The position numbers and the translations under genes are program-made. 64,000 nt of DNA from CAYUQT01 sp964596165 (GTDB lineage Bacteria > Planctomycetota > Phycisphaerae > UBA1845 > JAFGLZ01): the NCBI GenBank assembly GCA_964596165.1, contig CAZQTW010000008.1, positions 1 through 64,000 of the forward strand. The letters run 5' to 3'. Positions 40,670 to 49,804 of the stretch are shown piece by piece; within the stretch, counting starts at the first letter, position 1; every line of letters begins with the position of its first letter. The notes beneath the pieces are model-generated. The model saw only the letters and a list, made by a program, of their open reading frames with translations, had not been told where the DNA came from and did not search any database.

Positions 40670-43291
40670 TCAACGCCGGGGGTATCGAAAGCGACGACGT
40701 CCAAAGAGGCCGGCCGACGCAGCGATCGCCATCAGCGGGAATATCTGTCCGATGCCGTTGCCGCACGTGAAGGCGGCTTCGATGTGCTTGTCCGAATCCA
40801 TGACGAGCGTCGTGACGGCATTCGAATCGATGGTCCCGTAATTGGCGTCATCGGGGTAGTCGGGATTGTAGAGGGTCCAATGGCTGAAGACTCTTCCCGC
40901 GTGGGGCACAGCCGTCAGCGTCACCGGCGTGCCGGCCGGATAGACGGCTTCGTTTGGGCTTACATCGACGTCGCCCAGTATGCCGTTCTGAAGCGTCACC
41001 GATAGCGTGTAGGTCGGTGAGGGCGAGAGCGCGACGATCAGTGTCCCGCCCTCGGCGATCGTGACCCCGGCGTAGGATGAAGTGTTCGTGAACGGAATCG
41101 GCAGGCCGTTCAGACTGGCGGACCGTATCCATCCGACACGATAAAACCTGAGCTCCGTGGTGGGATCCAGGTTATCGGCGGAGATCGTTCCCCGGATCGT
41201 TTCCTTACCGAAGAGGAGAGACAGGGTGAGCGGCGCCGACGCCTGAAACACGGTCTGTCCGTTGTCGGCCAATTGTGTTCCGACGGCGACCATCGCGCCG
41301 TTAACGGTTCCGGCAATCTTGCGCGCGTACGCGAACCGGCCGTCGGTGGTGATTTCATCGATTGTCCGGGGGGTGCTCGTCGATTGCGAGAGGATCACAT
41401 CCGTGTATGCCTCATTCGGGTCCGACACGCGGACGGCGGCGTAGGATGCCGTGGACAGATCGTTCACCAGGAGTCTTGTTGTAGAGCCGCTTGCCCCGGT
41501 CTCGATGACGCTGAGAAAGCCCGCGTTCGCGGCACTGATCTGTGCCTTCATCCGCTGGGTTTGTTCGACCTGATTCCATCCGACGGCGGCGTAGGTCGTG
41601 TCCGTGGTCAGGTTCATGGCATGGGTTGATACGAGGTTCTCGGTGGCCCGAGCGCCGCCGATCTCCCACCGGATCCGGATCAGGTCCGCCGAGTTCGTCA
41701 AGGTCGTCAGGGTGCCCCGGCCGATCAGATTGAATGTGTAGGCATTGACCGTCGCCGATTCGATCACGTCGGCGACAAGGAAGTAGTCCTCGTTGGGGAA
41801 GGCACAACTGCGTTGGATGTCGGCCCCCTGGTAGGTGCATTTCAGCGAAGCGAAGTCGCAGACGCCCTTGTAGCTGCCGTGCTCGGTGGAGTCGAGCCGA
41901 TTGGTGTAAGTGAAGTGTTCAGGACGCATCCGACTGCCCGTGCCGACGGAGCCGTTGACCAGGATGACGTTGTGGTTCTCCGCCAGCATGGAGTCAAATC
42001 CGCTCGGCCAATTGCTCCAATCGGTCCGCTTGATACCCGCTGCGGGAAAGACGATCTGGCCATGCGTGAACAGGAGGATCTCGCCGGTGTCATGGTGGTT
42101 GTGGCCGATTGGTATGCCGAAGATGAGCGGCTTGCCGTCGATGCCCGGCGACAGCAGCAAGTAGTCGCTGTCGGTTGTCCAGTCGTTGCGAAAGACGGTG
42201 ACCTTTCCCTGGCCCGGGCTGAGAAAGGTGGGCGAGCGGCTGGGCGGCGCCGAGCCCTGGGAGAAGTCGTTCGACCAGAAGAAGTCGACGTAGGTCCCGT
42301 CGCTGTTGGTGATGTTGCTGAAGTTGGGAGGGTCGCCGTTGGTGAAGTGATAGATGAGACTCGCCTTGTCCGCGTTGCTCACGCCCCGGGAAAACAGATT
42401 GACGCCCGTCGTGTTGAACAGGCCGTCCTGGACATTGGGGGTGCGCCCGTTGGGCAACCTCATGCCGAGCGTCATCGTGACGAACGGTTCGACATGGGGC
42501 CAAAGGTTGACGCCCGATCCGGTGTGGTAGGCGCGAAGAAAGGGGATCAGATGCGGAAGGATGTAGTTCAGATAATGCCCCTGGCTGTCGGTGTACCATC
42601 CGTCGTCGGTGGTCGTCTTGTTGAATGACTGATTGAGACGCAGCAGACCGTTGTCGAGGAGTGCCTGGTCGCCCAGCAGGACGCCCGCCAGAGCGCGGGT
42701 CGAGGCTCTCTTGGCGAGGATGTTGTTTTCCTGCTCGATGATCGACCAGTCGCCGATGTCGTTTCCAGCCGCCAGGAGCTTCGTTTCGATGGTCGATCGG
42801 ATGTTGGGGTCGATGGTCGCGCTTCGAATGAAATCGTAGGCACACAGGTAGTTGACCGTCAATTCCGCCGCCGTGATGTCAATATTGGTGGGGCTGGGCA
42901 CGATCTTCAGATTCGTCAACGCATCGATTGCCTTGGCGAGATCCTCCGGCGTTCCGGTCATTGCCCATCGTAGCGCTGCCGATTGCGCCGTGGCCGAATG
43001 GAGAACGCACTCGCTGTAGGAATTGGGCTCGGGGCCCGGTGTTCGATTGGCGTACGACTCGATGTTCGACTTCCAGGACGCTTGCATCGAATGAACGGGC
43101 GAGGCCCACCACGCCCGGATCTGTTCCACGTCGTCGCCCAAGAGGAGTGAACGCGTGATCGGTTGCGGCGGAAGGGTTCCCGTTGTGGGGATGACGATTT
43201 GGGCGTGCACCGAGGAAAAGAGCAGTAGGCAGGCGCCCACACCGAACCGAATCTTGGGTCGGCGCCGATCCGGTCCGTCGTTCCGCGTCAT
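40670..43291 (-). CDS. Secreted heparinase II/III-like polysaccharide lyase with C-terminal anchor signal
   Basis: An 873-residue exported protein. After the signal peptide (about 1-30) come an alpha/alpha toroid of lyase type (about 60-350), a beta-rich heparinase II/III domain with the motif GHNHHDTGEILLF, and a divergent InlB B-repeat (about 760-840; TVTLQNGIL to HIEAAF). The end is a tripartite tail: CGNGIGQ, a hydrophobic run (IFPLMAIAASAGLF) and GRRRFRYPRR. Such lyases cut uronate-containing glycans. GGAGAGGAG precedes the start. The tail closely resembles that of the protein at 49.8 kb and is probably a sorting or anchoring signal. Confidence 0.78.
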   Translation of the reverse strand: MTRNDGPDRRRPKIRFGVGACLLLFSSVHAQIVIPTTGTLPPQPITRSLLLGDDVEQIRAWWASPVHSMQASWKSNIESYANRTPGPEPNSYSECVLHSATAQSAALRWAMTGTPEDLAKAIDALTNLKIVPSPTNIDITAAELTVNYLCAYDFIRSATIDPNIRSTIETKLLAAGNDIGDWSIIEQENNILAKRASTRALAGVLLGDQALLDNGLLRLNQSFNKTTTDDGWYTDSQGHYLNYILPHLIPFLRAYHTGSGVNLWPHVEPFVTMTLGMRLPNGRTPNVQDGLFNTTGVNLFSRGVSNADKASLIYHFTNGDPPNFSNITNSDGTYVDFFWSNDFSQGSAPPSRSPTFLSPGQGKVTVFRNDWTTDSDYLLLSPGIDGKPLIFGIPIGHNHHDTGEILLFTHGQIVFPAAGIKRTDWSNWPSGFDSMLAENHNVILVNGSVGTGSRMRPEHFTYTNRLDSTEHGSYKGVCDFASLKCTYQGADIQRSCAFPNEDYFLVADVIESATVNAYTFNLIGRGTLTTLTNSADLIRIRWEIGGARATENLVSTHAMNLTTDTTYAAVGWNQVEQTQRMKAQISAANAGFLSVIETGASGSTTRLLVNDLSTASYAAVRVSDPNEAYTDVILSQSTSTPRTIDEITTDGRFAYARKIAGTVNGAMVAVGTQLADNGQTVFQASAPLTLSLLFGKETIRGTISADNLDPTTELRFYRVGWIRSASLNGLPIPFTNTSSYAGVTIAEGGTLIVALSPSPTYTLSVTLQNGILGDVDVSPNEAVYPAGTPVTLTAVPHAGRVFSHWTLYNPDYPDDANYGTIDSNAVTTLVMDSDKHIEAAFTCGNGIGQIFPLMAIAASAGLFGRRRFRYPRR

Positions 43292-43509
43292 GCGTTGCTC
43301 CTCTCCGCCACGTCTCAGCCCCTGAATCCGGGCGTTCGCCGGGGCAAAACATCCATGTGAATTCTAGCACTCAGAGTCGATGGTGGAAAGCGCGCCTCGG
43401 ATCGATCCGCCTTGCACGTTGGCCGCGCTTTTCATCGGGAGCGGGTCGGGTAAGATGATTATCGGAAGCGGAGCCTGCGAATCGGCTCGGTTGTTGATGG
43501 GAGATCGAT

Positions 43510-44958
43510 ATGCGGTTCATTCGTCTTGCGGCGGTTGCGATGGGGTGGGTTTCTCTTTCCCTTATGGTAAGGGAGGTCCGAGCGGAGGGGACCGGCCCGC
43601 CGTTTCGCGCCGGGGCGGCCATGAGCAACATCACGCCGTGGCTGGGTATCAGCGTAAACGGCGGGATGAGCGATCGGAAGGCCACCCATGTCCACGATGA
43701 GTTGCATGCACGGTGCCTGGTGCTTGAGAGCGGCTCGACGCGAGTGGCCATTGTGACCTGCGACAGTTGCATGATTCCGCGAGAGGTGTTTGACGAGGCC
43801 AAGCGAATCGCCCAGGAGCAAACCGGTATTGCCGCGGACCACATGCTGATGGCGGCCACGCATACCCATTATGCCCCGACCTCGGCCGGCGTCTTCCAGA
43901 GCGAGGCGGACACCGCCTACCAGGAGTTTCTTGCACGACGGATTGCGGACGGCATCCGGCGGGCGAGCAACAACCTGGCGCCGGCGCAAGTCGGATGGGC
44001 GGTCGGCACGGAGCCCAATGAGGTCAACAATCGGCGATGGAAGATGAAGCCGGGCACGATTCCGCCGAACCCCTTCGGCCGGGCGACGGATCAGGTGAAG
44101 ATGAATCCGCCCGTCGGCAGTCCGGACCTGGTGGAGCCGGCAGGGCCGACCGATCCCGATGTGTCGGTCGTATCCGTCCGGTCCTCCGGCGGTCAACCGA
44201 TTGCCTTGCTGGCCAACTACTCCTTGCACTATGTCGGCGGCGGTCCGGGCGACCACATTACGGCCGACTACTATGGGTGTTTCGCCGACCGAATGCAGCA
44301 GCTTCTGTCCGCCGACCGCCTCGATCCACCCTTTGTGGCCATGATGTCGAACGGCACCAGTGGGGACATCAACAACGTCGACTTTCGCGGCCGGAAGGTC
44401 GCTCGACCCGGGTATGGACAGATGCGCCATGTAGCCGGCGCGGTGGCCGCCGCGGCATACGACGCCTGCCAGAGCATTCGGTATCGTGACCGGGTTCCGC
44501 TCGACATGCGGCAGATGACCCTCAAGCTGGGCGTCCGAAAGCCGACGACGGAAGAGGTTGATCGGGCCAGGGACATCGTCGACAAGGCCGGTGGGCCGGT
44601 CATGAAGACGCTGGAGCAGATCTACGCGAAAGAGACACTGGCGATGGCCGACTATCCGGACGAGGTCGAGTTGATTCTCCAAGCGGTGCGCATCGGGGAT
44701 CTGGCGATCGCCGCCATTCCGTGCGAGGTGTTTGTGGAGATCGGGCTGGAGATCAAGCGGAAGAGCCCGTTCAAGCCTTCGTTTGTGATGCAGCTTGCCA
44801 ACGGCTACAACGGTTATCTGCCGACGGTCGAGGCCCATGCCCAGGGCGGATACGAGACGTGGCGAGCCAAGTCGAGCTATCTCGAGATCCAGGCCGCGCC
44901 CAAGATCGTCAATGCGGTGACGATGATGCTGGACGACCTGAAGAACCCGGAGAAATGA
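43510..44958 (+). CDS. Neutral/alkaline ceramidase-like exported protein
   Basis: A 482-residue protein with a signal peptide (about 1-25) and the N-terminal domain of neutral/alkaline non-lysosomal ceramidases. Conserved features are NITPWLGISVNGG at the start, LMAATHTHYAPTSAG (zinc-ligand HTH motif) and the NGTSGDINNVD loop (catalytic Ser region). The C-terminal Ig-like ceramidase domain is absent. Ceramidases release sphingosine from ceramide, but many bacterial relatives of this domain have unknown substrates. GGGAG precedes the ATG. It is followed closely by a GH20 gene on the same strand. Confidence 0.75.
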   Translation: MRFIRLAAVAMGWVSLSLMVREVRAEGTGPPFRAGAAMSNITPWLGISVNGGMSDRKATHVHDELHARCLVLESGSTRVAIVTCDSCMIPREVFDEAKRIAQEQTGIAADHMLMAATHTHYAPTSAGVFQSEADTAYQEFLARRIADGIRRASNNLAPAQVGWAVGTEPNEVNNRRWKMKPGTIPPNPFGRATDQVKMNPPVGSPDLVEPAGPTDPDVSVVSVRSSGGQPIALLANYSLHYVGGGPGDHITADYYGCFADRMQQLLSADRLDPPFVAMMSNGTSGDINNVDFRGRKVARPGYGQMRHVAGAVAAAAYDACQSIRYRDRVPLDMRQMTLKLGVRKPTTEEVDRARDIVDKAGGPVMKTLEQIYAKETLAMADYPDEVELILQAVRIGDLAIAAIPCEVFVEIGLEIKRKSPFKPSFVMQLANGYNGYLPTVEAHAQGGYETWRAKSSYLEIQAAPKIVNAVTMMLDDLKNPEK

Positions 44959-45029
44959 CCCATTGACGGGCTCCGTTCCTCGGACGGTTTTCCGACCTTG
45001 GACGGCACGTCGGAAACGAGAACCAACAC

Positions 45030-46925
45030 ATGAAGATCGCCTACAGCACGGATCAGCTCGATCCACACATTCGCGAGGCCCTGCGCGCCTTAGCCGATGA
45101 GTATCCTGTCATCGAGGGCGGCGCCGGCGATGTCCGCGTGGCCTTCAGGCCCATGACCGACGAAGGGCGTATCTCCAGGATTCGTCATGGGGGCGGCGGC
45201 ATCGCGATTGAGTATGGGGACGTGACCTGCGCCCTGCGAGCATTGGGAACACTGCTCGGGTTCGGCACGGCCAAGAGCCTCGGCGAGGAGCAGATCGATT
45301 TCAGGACGTTCGGCATCATGTTGGACGTCTCGCGCAATGCCGTCATGACGGTGGATCACTTCAAGAAGTGGTTGCGCCGACTGGCTTTGCTGGGCTTCAA
45401 CATGGCCATGCTCTACACCGAGGACACGTACCAACTCGAAGGCGAGCCGTTTTTCGGGTATCAACGGGGCGCGTACACGGTGGGTGAGCTCAGGGAGATC
45501 GATACCTATGCCCGCCGGCTGGGCATCGAGATGATCCCGTGTATACAGACGCTGGGGCATCTCAAGCAGGTCTTGAAGTGGTCGGCATACGGGTCGGTGA
45601 AGGATACCGACAGCGTTCTGCTTGCCGGTGAGCCGAAGACCTACGATCTCATCGAAAAGATGATTCGTCACTGGTCGCAGGTGTTTACCTCGCGGCGCAT
45701 CCACGTGGGCATGGACGAGGCCCATGACCTCGGTCGGGGGCACTACCTCGACCGATTCGGCTATCGCAATGGCTTCGAAATCTTCAACGAACACCTCGAT
45801 CGCGTCGTGAGACTCTGCCGGCAGCATGCCTATCGCCCGATGATTTGGTCGGACATGTATTTTCGTCTGGGCAGCAAGAGAGGCGATTACTACGACAGAC
45901 AATCGGTCGTGCCGGAATCCGTGAAGGCCAAGATCCCGAAGGAGGCCGAACTGGTCTATTGGGATTACTACCACACGGACGAGGCGTTCTATGTTGATTG
46001 GATTGCCCGCCACCGTGCGCTCGGCTTCGAGCCGATCATGGGCTCGGGTGTGTGGACGTGGTGCGCACCGTGGCACGCCGCGAACTACACGGAGTCCAAG
46101 GCGGGCGCCTGCGTGCGTGCGTGCCGCAAGGCGGGTCTGAAGGAGATTTTCTTCACCCTGTGGGGCGACGACGGGGCCATGTGCGATTTCGATTCGGCCC
46201 TGGCCGGCCTGACGCATGTGGCCGAGTTGGCCTATGCGGGCGAGCCGGACGAGGGCAAGATGGCCGCACGTTTCAAGGCCGTCTGCGGGGGCGACTATGT
46301 TGCCAACCGAGGGGCGGGCCAACTCAGTTTCCTGGAGTTTGCCGGGGTACCCGACGGCGATCAGAGCTCCGGCATTTGGGCCTGGCCGACGCTTTGGGAC
46401 GATCCGCTTCTGGGCATTTACTGGAACGACAAGAAGGCTCAGATCAACGGCGGTTGGACCAAAGCCTTGAGCCATTATCGCGAAATCGCGGAAAGACTGG
46501 GCGGTCGGGCCGCCGGAGAAACGGACGCGTCGGCCGGCGATCTCGGGCACGCCCGTTTGCTGGCCGAGCTCCTGGCGACGAAGGTCGATCTGAGAGGATG
46601 CTTGGAACAGGCGTACCTGCGGCGCGATACGCACGCGTTGAAGGACTGTGCCCGTCAGGCCCGGCGGATGATCGAACTCTTTGCGGCGTTGGACGCCTCG
46701 TACCGGCGGCAGTGGCTTCGACGAAACAAGCCGTTCGGGCTGGAGGTCGTTCAGATTCGCATTGCCGGGCAGATCCGCCGGTATCGGGAAATGTGCGACC
46801 GAATCGGCGAGTTCGTTGAGGGGAAGGTCGATCGGATTGCCGAACTCGACGACGTTCCGAGGAGGCCGGCCGGCGTCCACCCGTCCTATCGCTTCGTGTC
46901 GACGGCCTGCGCGATCTTCGATTGA
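45030..46925 (+). CDS. GH20-like beta-N-acetylhexosaminidase
   Basis: A 631-residue protein with a GH20 TIM barrel from about residue 90. The catalytic Asp-Glu pair is in HVGMDEAHDLG (Asp229/Glu230), with GFNMAMLYTEDTY and IEMIPCIQTLGHLK as expected earlier strands. The N-terminal 85 residues match the small domain before the barrel. No signal peptide is visible, so the enzyme probably acts in the cytoplasm on imported GlcNAc/GalNAc-containing sugars. The C-terminal 200 residues are helical. It lies 71 bases after the ceramidase-like gene. Confidence 0.78.
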   Translation: MKIAYSTDQLDPHIREALRALADEYPVIEGGAGDVRVAFRPMTDEGRISRIRHGGGGIAIEYGDVTCALRALGTLLGFGTAKSLGEEQIDFRTFGIMLDVSRNAVMTVDHFKKWLRRLALLGFNMAMLYTEDTYQLEGEPFFGYQRGAYTVGELREIDTYARRLGIEMIPCIQTLGHLKQVLKWSAYGSVKDTDSVLLAGEPKTYDLIEKMIRHWSQVFTSRRIHVGMDEAHDLGRGHYLDRFGYRNGFEIFNEHLDRVVRLCRQHAYRPMIWSDMYFRLGSKRGDYYDRQSVVPESVKAKIPKEAELVYWDYYHTDEAFYVDWIARHRALGFEPIMGSGVWTWCAPWHAANYTESKAGACVRACRKAGLKEIFFTLWGDDGAMCDFDSALAGLTHVAELAYAGEPDEGKMAARFKAVCGGDYVANRGAGQLSFLEFAGVPDGDQSSGIWAWPTLWDDPLLGIYWNDKKAQINGGWTKALSHYREIAERLGGRAAGETDASAGDLGHARLLAELLATKVDLRGCLEQAYLRRDTHALKDCARQARRMIELFAALDASYRRQWLRRNKPFGLEVVQIRIAGQIRRYREMCDRIGEFVEGKVDRIAELDDVPRRPAGVHPSYRFVSTACAIFD

Positions 46926-47060
46926 GCCGGACTAGGCCCGATACCGTCCCGCACGGGCAATTGTGGGCTCCCGCATCTTCCGGCGAGGCCCGACACTCCT
47001 TGCGAGAAGACACCGGCGGATTGCCGGTGCGTCCGAAACGGATTCGCCGGGTCCGGCAGT

Positions 47061-49535
47061 TCAACGACCGATCGGTCGGTCCTTTCCGAGAGACGCCTTC
47101 AAGATCCGATCGACCAGCCCGTTCGTCTTGATGGGTCCGGCGAAGTCCTTGCCTTCAACCGCCGCGGGCAGAGACCACAGCATCATGTTTTGGTAGTAGT
47201 CATTGCCGTATGTCCTCTCGCCGGTGTCCGTATCGCCTCGCATGATATTCGGTTGATCCCAAGTGTAACCCTGGATGCACGTGATGTTGTGCCAGACTTT
47301 GTGAGCCAGTTCCAGGCCGAACTCCTTCCGGCCGTTGTACATGTACGTCATCGCCAGCATCAAAGCCTCCGGCGGGAAGTATGAGTACGTTCCGTAACCG
47401 CCGACCTTGGCGGGCGTGGCGTTCGGATTGGCGTAGTTGACCGCGCCGTATTGCGTCACGGCGATATTGCACCGTTTGATGGTTTCAAGGACGGTAACGA
47501 TACGCTCCGCGGGCAGCGCACCGGCCAGGCCGTGGTGGTCGGTGATCCATTCGCCGTCAAGCTGATAGCCGAAAACCAGATCGGATTTTCGGCCGGTGTC
47601 GGGATCGACGAAATTGAGGTAATAGCTGCCGGTCCAAAGCCGCTTCTCCATGCTGTCGGCGCCGGCTTCGATCCACTCGGCGCACTGACGGGCGAAGTCG
47701 TCGTCGCCGGCGTCCTTCGCCAAGCGTTCGACGATACGGAGTTGTGCAAGGTGCAGGCCGCCGATATGCGCGGTCATTCCGAACCAACCGGGCTGGGGGG
47801 CCTCGAACCATTCGGTGGGCGGCTTGGCGAGTTCGTCGGTGTCTTCGGCGCGGGGCATGGCAATGATCTTCTCGCCAATCGAATACGAGGGTGACTTGCG
47901 CAGGTGAATCGTCCACACCGTGTTCTGCTTGATGATCGGCCAGAACTCCTTGACGAAGTCCTGGTGTCGCTCACCGTGGCAGAGCCGGTAGCGGTCGACC
48001 ATGGCCGCCAGCGAGATGCCGTTGGAGGCGAACTGGTAGCCGCGGGTCGGGTTCGCGAAGTCGACCGGCGGCGTGTTGCCCGTGCATCCGCCGAAGACCC
48101 AGACGGGCGCACCGTCGGGATACTGATAGCCCTTGTAGCCGCGAAGCGTGGACAGAGCCAGTTCCGGGAAGAAGTAGACGAGCGGCTGGTTACCGTAGAA
48201 TGAGCAGGGAATGCATTCGATTTGCGGACAGCCTCGCGGGCACTCGTTCAGCCCGAACAGCCCGTCCTGCTCACGCACCCAGCCCGGAAGCGGGTCCTTC
48301 TTCTGTGCCCACATTCCGTCTTCGGTGATCAGGTGGAGTATGTTCACCAGCGAATCGCGAAGCCAGACGGGGAGTCTCTGCTCCGTGTAGATCACCTGTT
48401 GCCAGGCGAGGATGCGCCGCAGCAGATTCTCGTGGTTGCGAGCAAGGGTTTCTGCTGCCTGCGCGGCGCCGGTGTAGTGCCTGGCGTACATGTGCGTGAA
48501 CGTGTGCGGAGCGCCGGCCCAGTTGTAGCCGCCGGCGTTCCAGTCTGCGGCGTGCCATGCGAGCAAGAAACGAACGGTCTTGGTTTCTCCCGCCCCCAGT
48601 CCGAAATCGACGCCTGCGGACGAGCCGGCTTTGTTCGGCTCGATGGGGGGCAGCTCGGCGGCGATCTTACACCATGCGCCGCCGTCTGCGCCAAGTTCGC
48701 CGCCCAATCTCAGCTTCTCCTTGCCGATCACGCCCATCGCGTACGAGGCCTTGGGTGCGGCGATCTCGGCGCCGGTAAAGGCGCCGTCGCATTCCTTCCG
48801 GTTGAACCGATTCGTCCCAGCCTCCTTGTCGGTCGGACCGGGGAACGAAAAGACGAGGGTGCCTTGCTGTTCCGACCCGCCCGCATTACGGAGATGGACC
48901 TCCAAGACGATGCCCGGCAGCATGGACGCGACCACGTCTCCGGGCAGAAACGGCGACCAGATCCGCATGCCGATTTCGACGGGGGCACTCGTCTCGAATT
49001 CCAGGTCGGCTACCGGGTAATGGCCCCAATAGTGGATTTCCTTGACGGTCTCGACGCCTTCGAGCTTGAGTTCGGTCTGTTCCGTGAGGATAGGCTGCGT
49101 ATCGTTCACCCAGCCCTTGTCGCGCCACAGACGATACGTGCGTCCTCCGCCGTATTGGTACTCTCCCTGCCCAAGTTTGGGCTTCGGCTGACAGAGAACC
49201 CACGTCTTTCCGCCGACGCTCAACCCCAGGATCGGCAGGTTGATCGGTCCGCGTCGGGGCACGTGTGTATTGAAGATCGTGCAGTAGCCCAATAGGCCGC
49301 TTGTTTCCAGATCGAGGCAGCCGGTGTCCACGCCGCCCAGCGCCATGCCGTTGTCTACGCGATCCTTTGTGCGGTAGATCACGCCGCAGGCCGGCTGTGA
49401 GAATCCACGGGCCGCGAACTGTTGCCATTCGACGCGCGGCGGATTCGTGGGGAAGAGTCGTTTCTCATCCTGGGCCGGCGAGATGCCGTGGAAGAAGCAG
49501 GCGATTGTTGCCGCAAGTCTTCGAGTGTTAAACAT
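47061..49535 (-). CDS. GH116-like (glucosylceramidase-type) glycosidase
   Basis: An 824-residue exported protein (signal peptide about 1-21). The N-terminal half is a beta-sandwich (GVIYRTKDRVDNGMALGGVD at its start), and the C-terminal half is an alpha/alpha barrel. QIECIPCSFYGNQPLVYFFPEL matches the GH116 nucleophile segment, placing the Glu there. The acid/base motif, usually DQLxGQW, reads YQLDGEW, so the normal Asp may be replaced. GH116 members cleave glucosyl or xylosyl beta-bonds, including glucosylceramide. The start has a strong AAGGAGG site. It is convergent with GH20 and divergent from the propeller gene. Confidence 0.72.
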   Translation of the reverse strand: MFNTRRLAATIACFFHGISPAQDEKRLFPTNPPRVEWQQFAARGFSQPACGVIYRTKDRVDNGMALGGVDTGCLDLETSGLLGYCTIFNTHVPRRGPINLPILGLSVGGKTWVLCQPKPKLGQGEYQYGGGRTYRLWRDKGWVNDTQPILTEQTELKLEGVETVKEIHYWGHYPVADLEFETSAPVEIGMRIWSPFLPGDVVASMLPGIVLEVHLRNAGGSEQQGTLVFSFPGPTDKEAGTNRFNRKECDGAFTGAEIAAPKASYAMGVIGKEKLRLGGELGADGGAWCKIAAELPPIEPNKAGSSAGVDFGLGAGETKTVRFLLAWHAADWNAGGYNWAGAPHTFTHMYARHYTGAAQAAETLARNHENLLRRILAWQQVIYTEQRLPVWLRDSLVNILHLITEDGMWAQKKDPLPGWVREQDGLFGLNECPRGCPQIECIPCSFYGNQPLVYFFPELALSTLRGYKGYQYPDGAPVWVFGGCTGNTPPVDFANPTRGYQFASNGISLAAMVDRYRLCHGERHQDFVKEFWPIIKQNTVWTIHLRKSPSYSIGEKIIAMPRAEDTDELAKPPTEWFEAPQPGWFGMTAHIGGLHLAQLRIVERLAKDAGDDDFARQCAEWIEAGADSMEKRLWTGSYYLNFVDPDTGRKSDLVFGYQLDGEWITDHHGLAGALPAERIVTVLETIKRCNIAVTQYGAVNYANPNATPAKVGGYGTYSYFPPEALMLAMTYMYNGRKEFGLELAHKVWHNITCIQGYTWDQPNIMRGDTDTGERTYGNDYYQNMMLWSLPAAVEGKDFAGPIKTNGLVDRILKASLGKDRPIGR

Positions 49536-49804
49536 GGGTTGCGCCTCCTTGACGCGATCATTCTACAGCGGAATCGGTGTTATCGGACGCCGGCCTCAAG
49601 TGAGAACTGAATACGGTGAGGTAACCTTCCGATAATCGTCGTGAGGGTGTCGGCTTCCGCTGGGAGGCACATCTGCCGGCGCGACCGGTCCGTTGTCCCG
49701 TCTGTTCGGACTTTGCATGCGACGAGTCCGACGACGGATCCGTGACGCGAAATGGCCTCTCGGATTTGAACATCGCTGCATCCGGCATTGGAGGATTTCC
49801 GGCG

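Noticed and set aside
45090..46880. Long minus-strand open frame opposite GH20 (596 codons)
   Set aside because: It is a shadow frame with Arg/Pro-rich composition and no motif.
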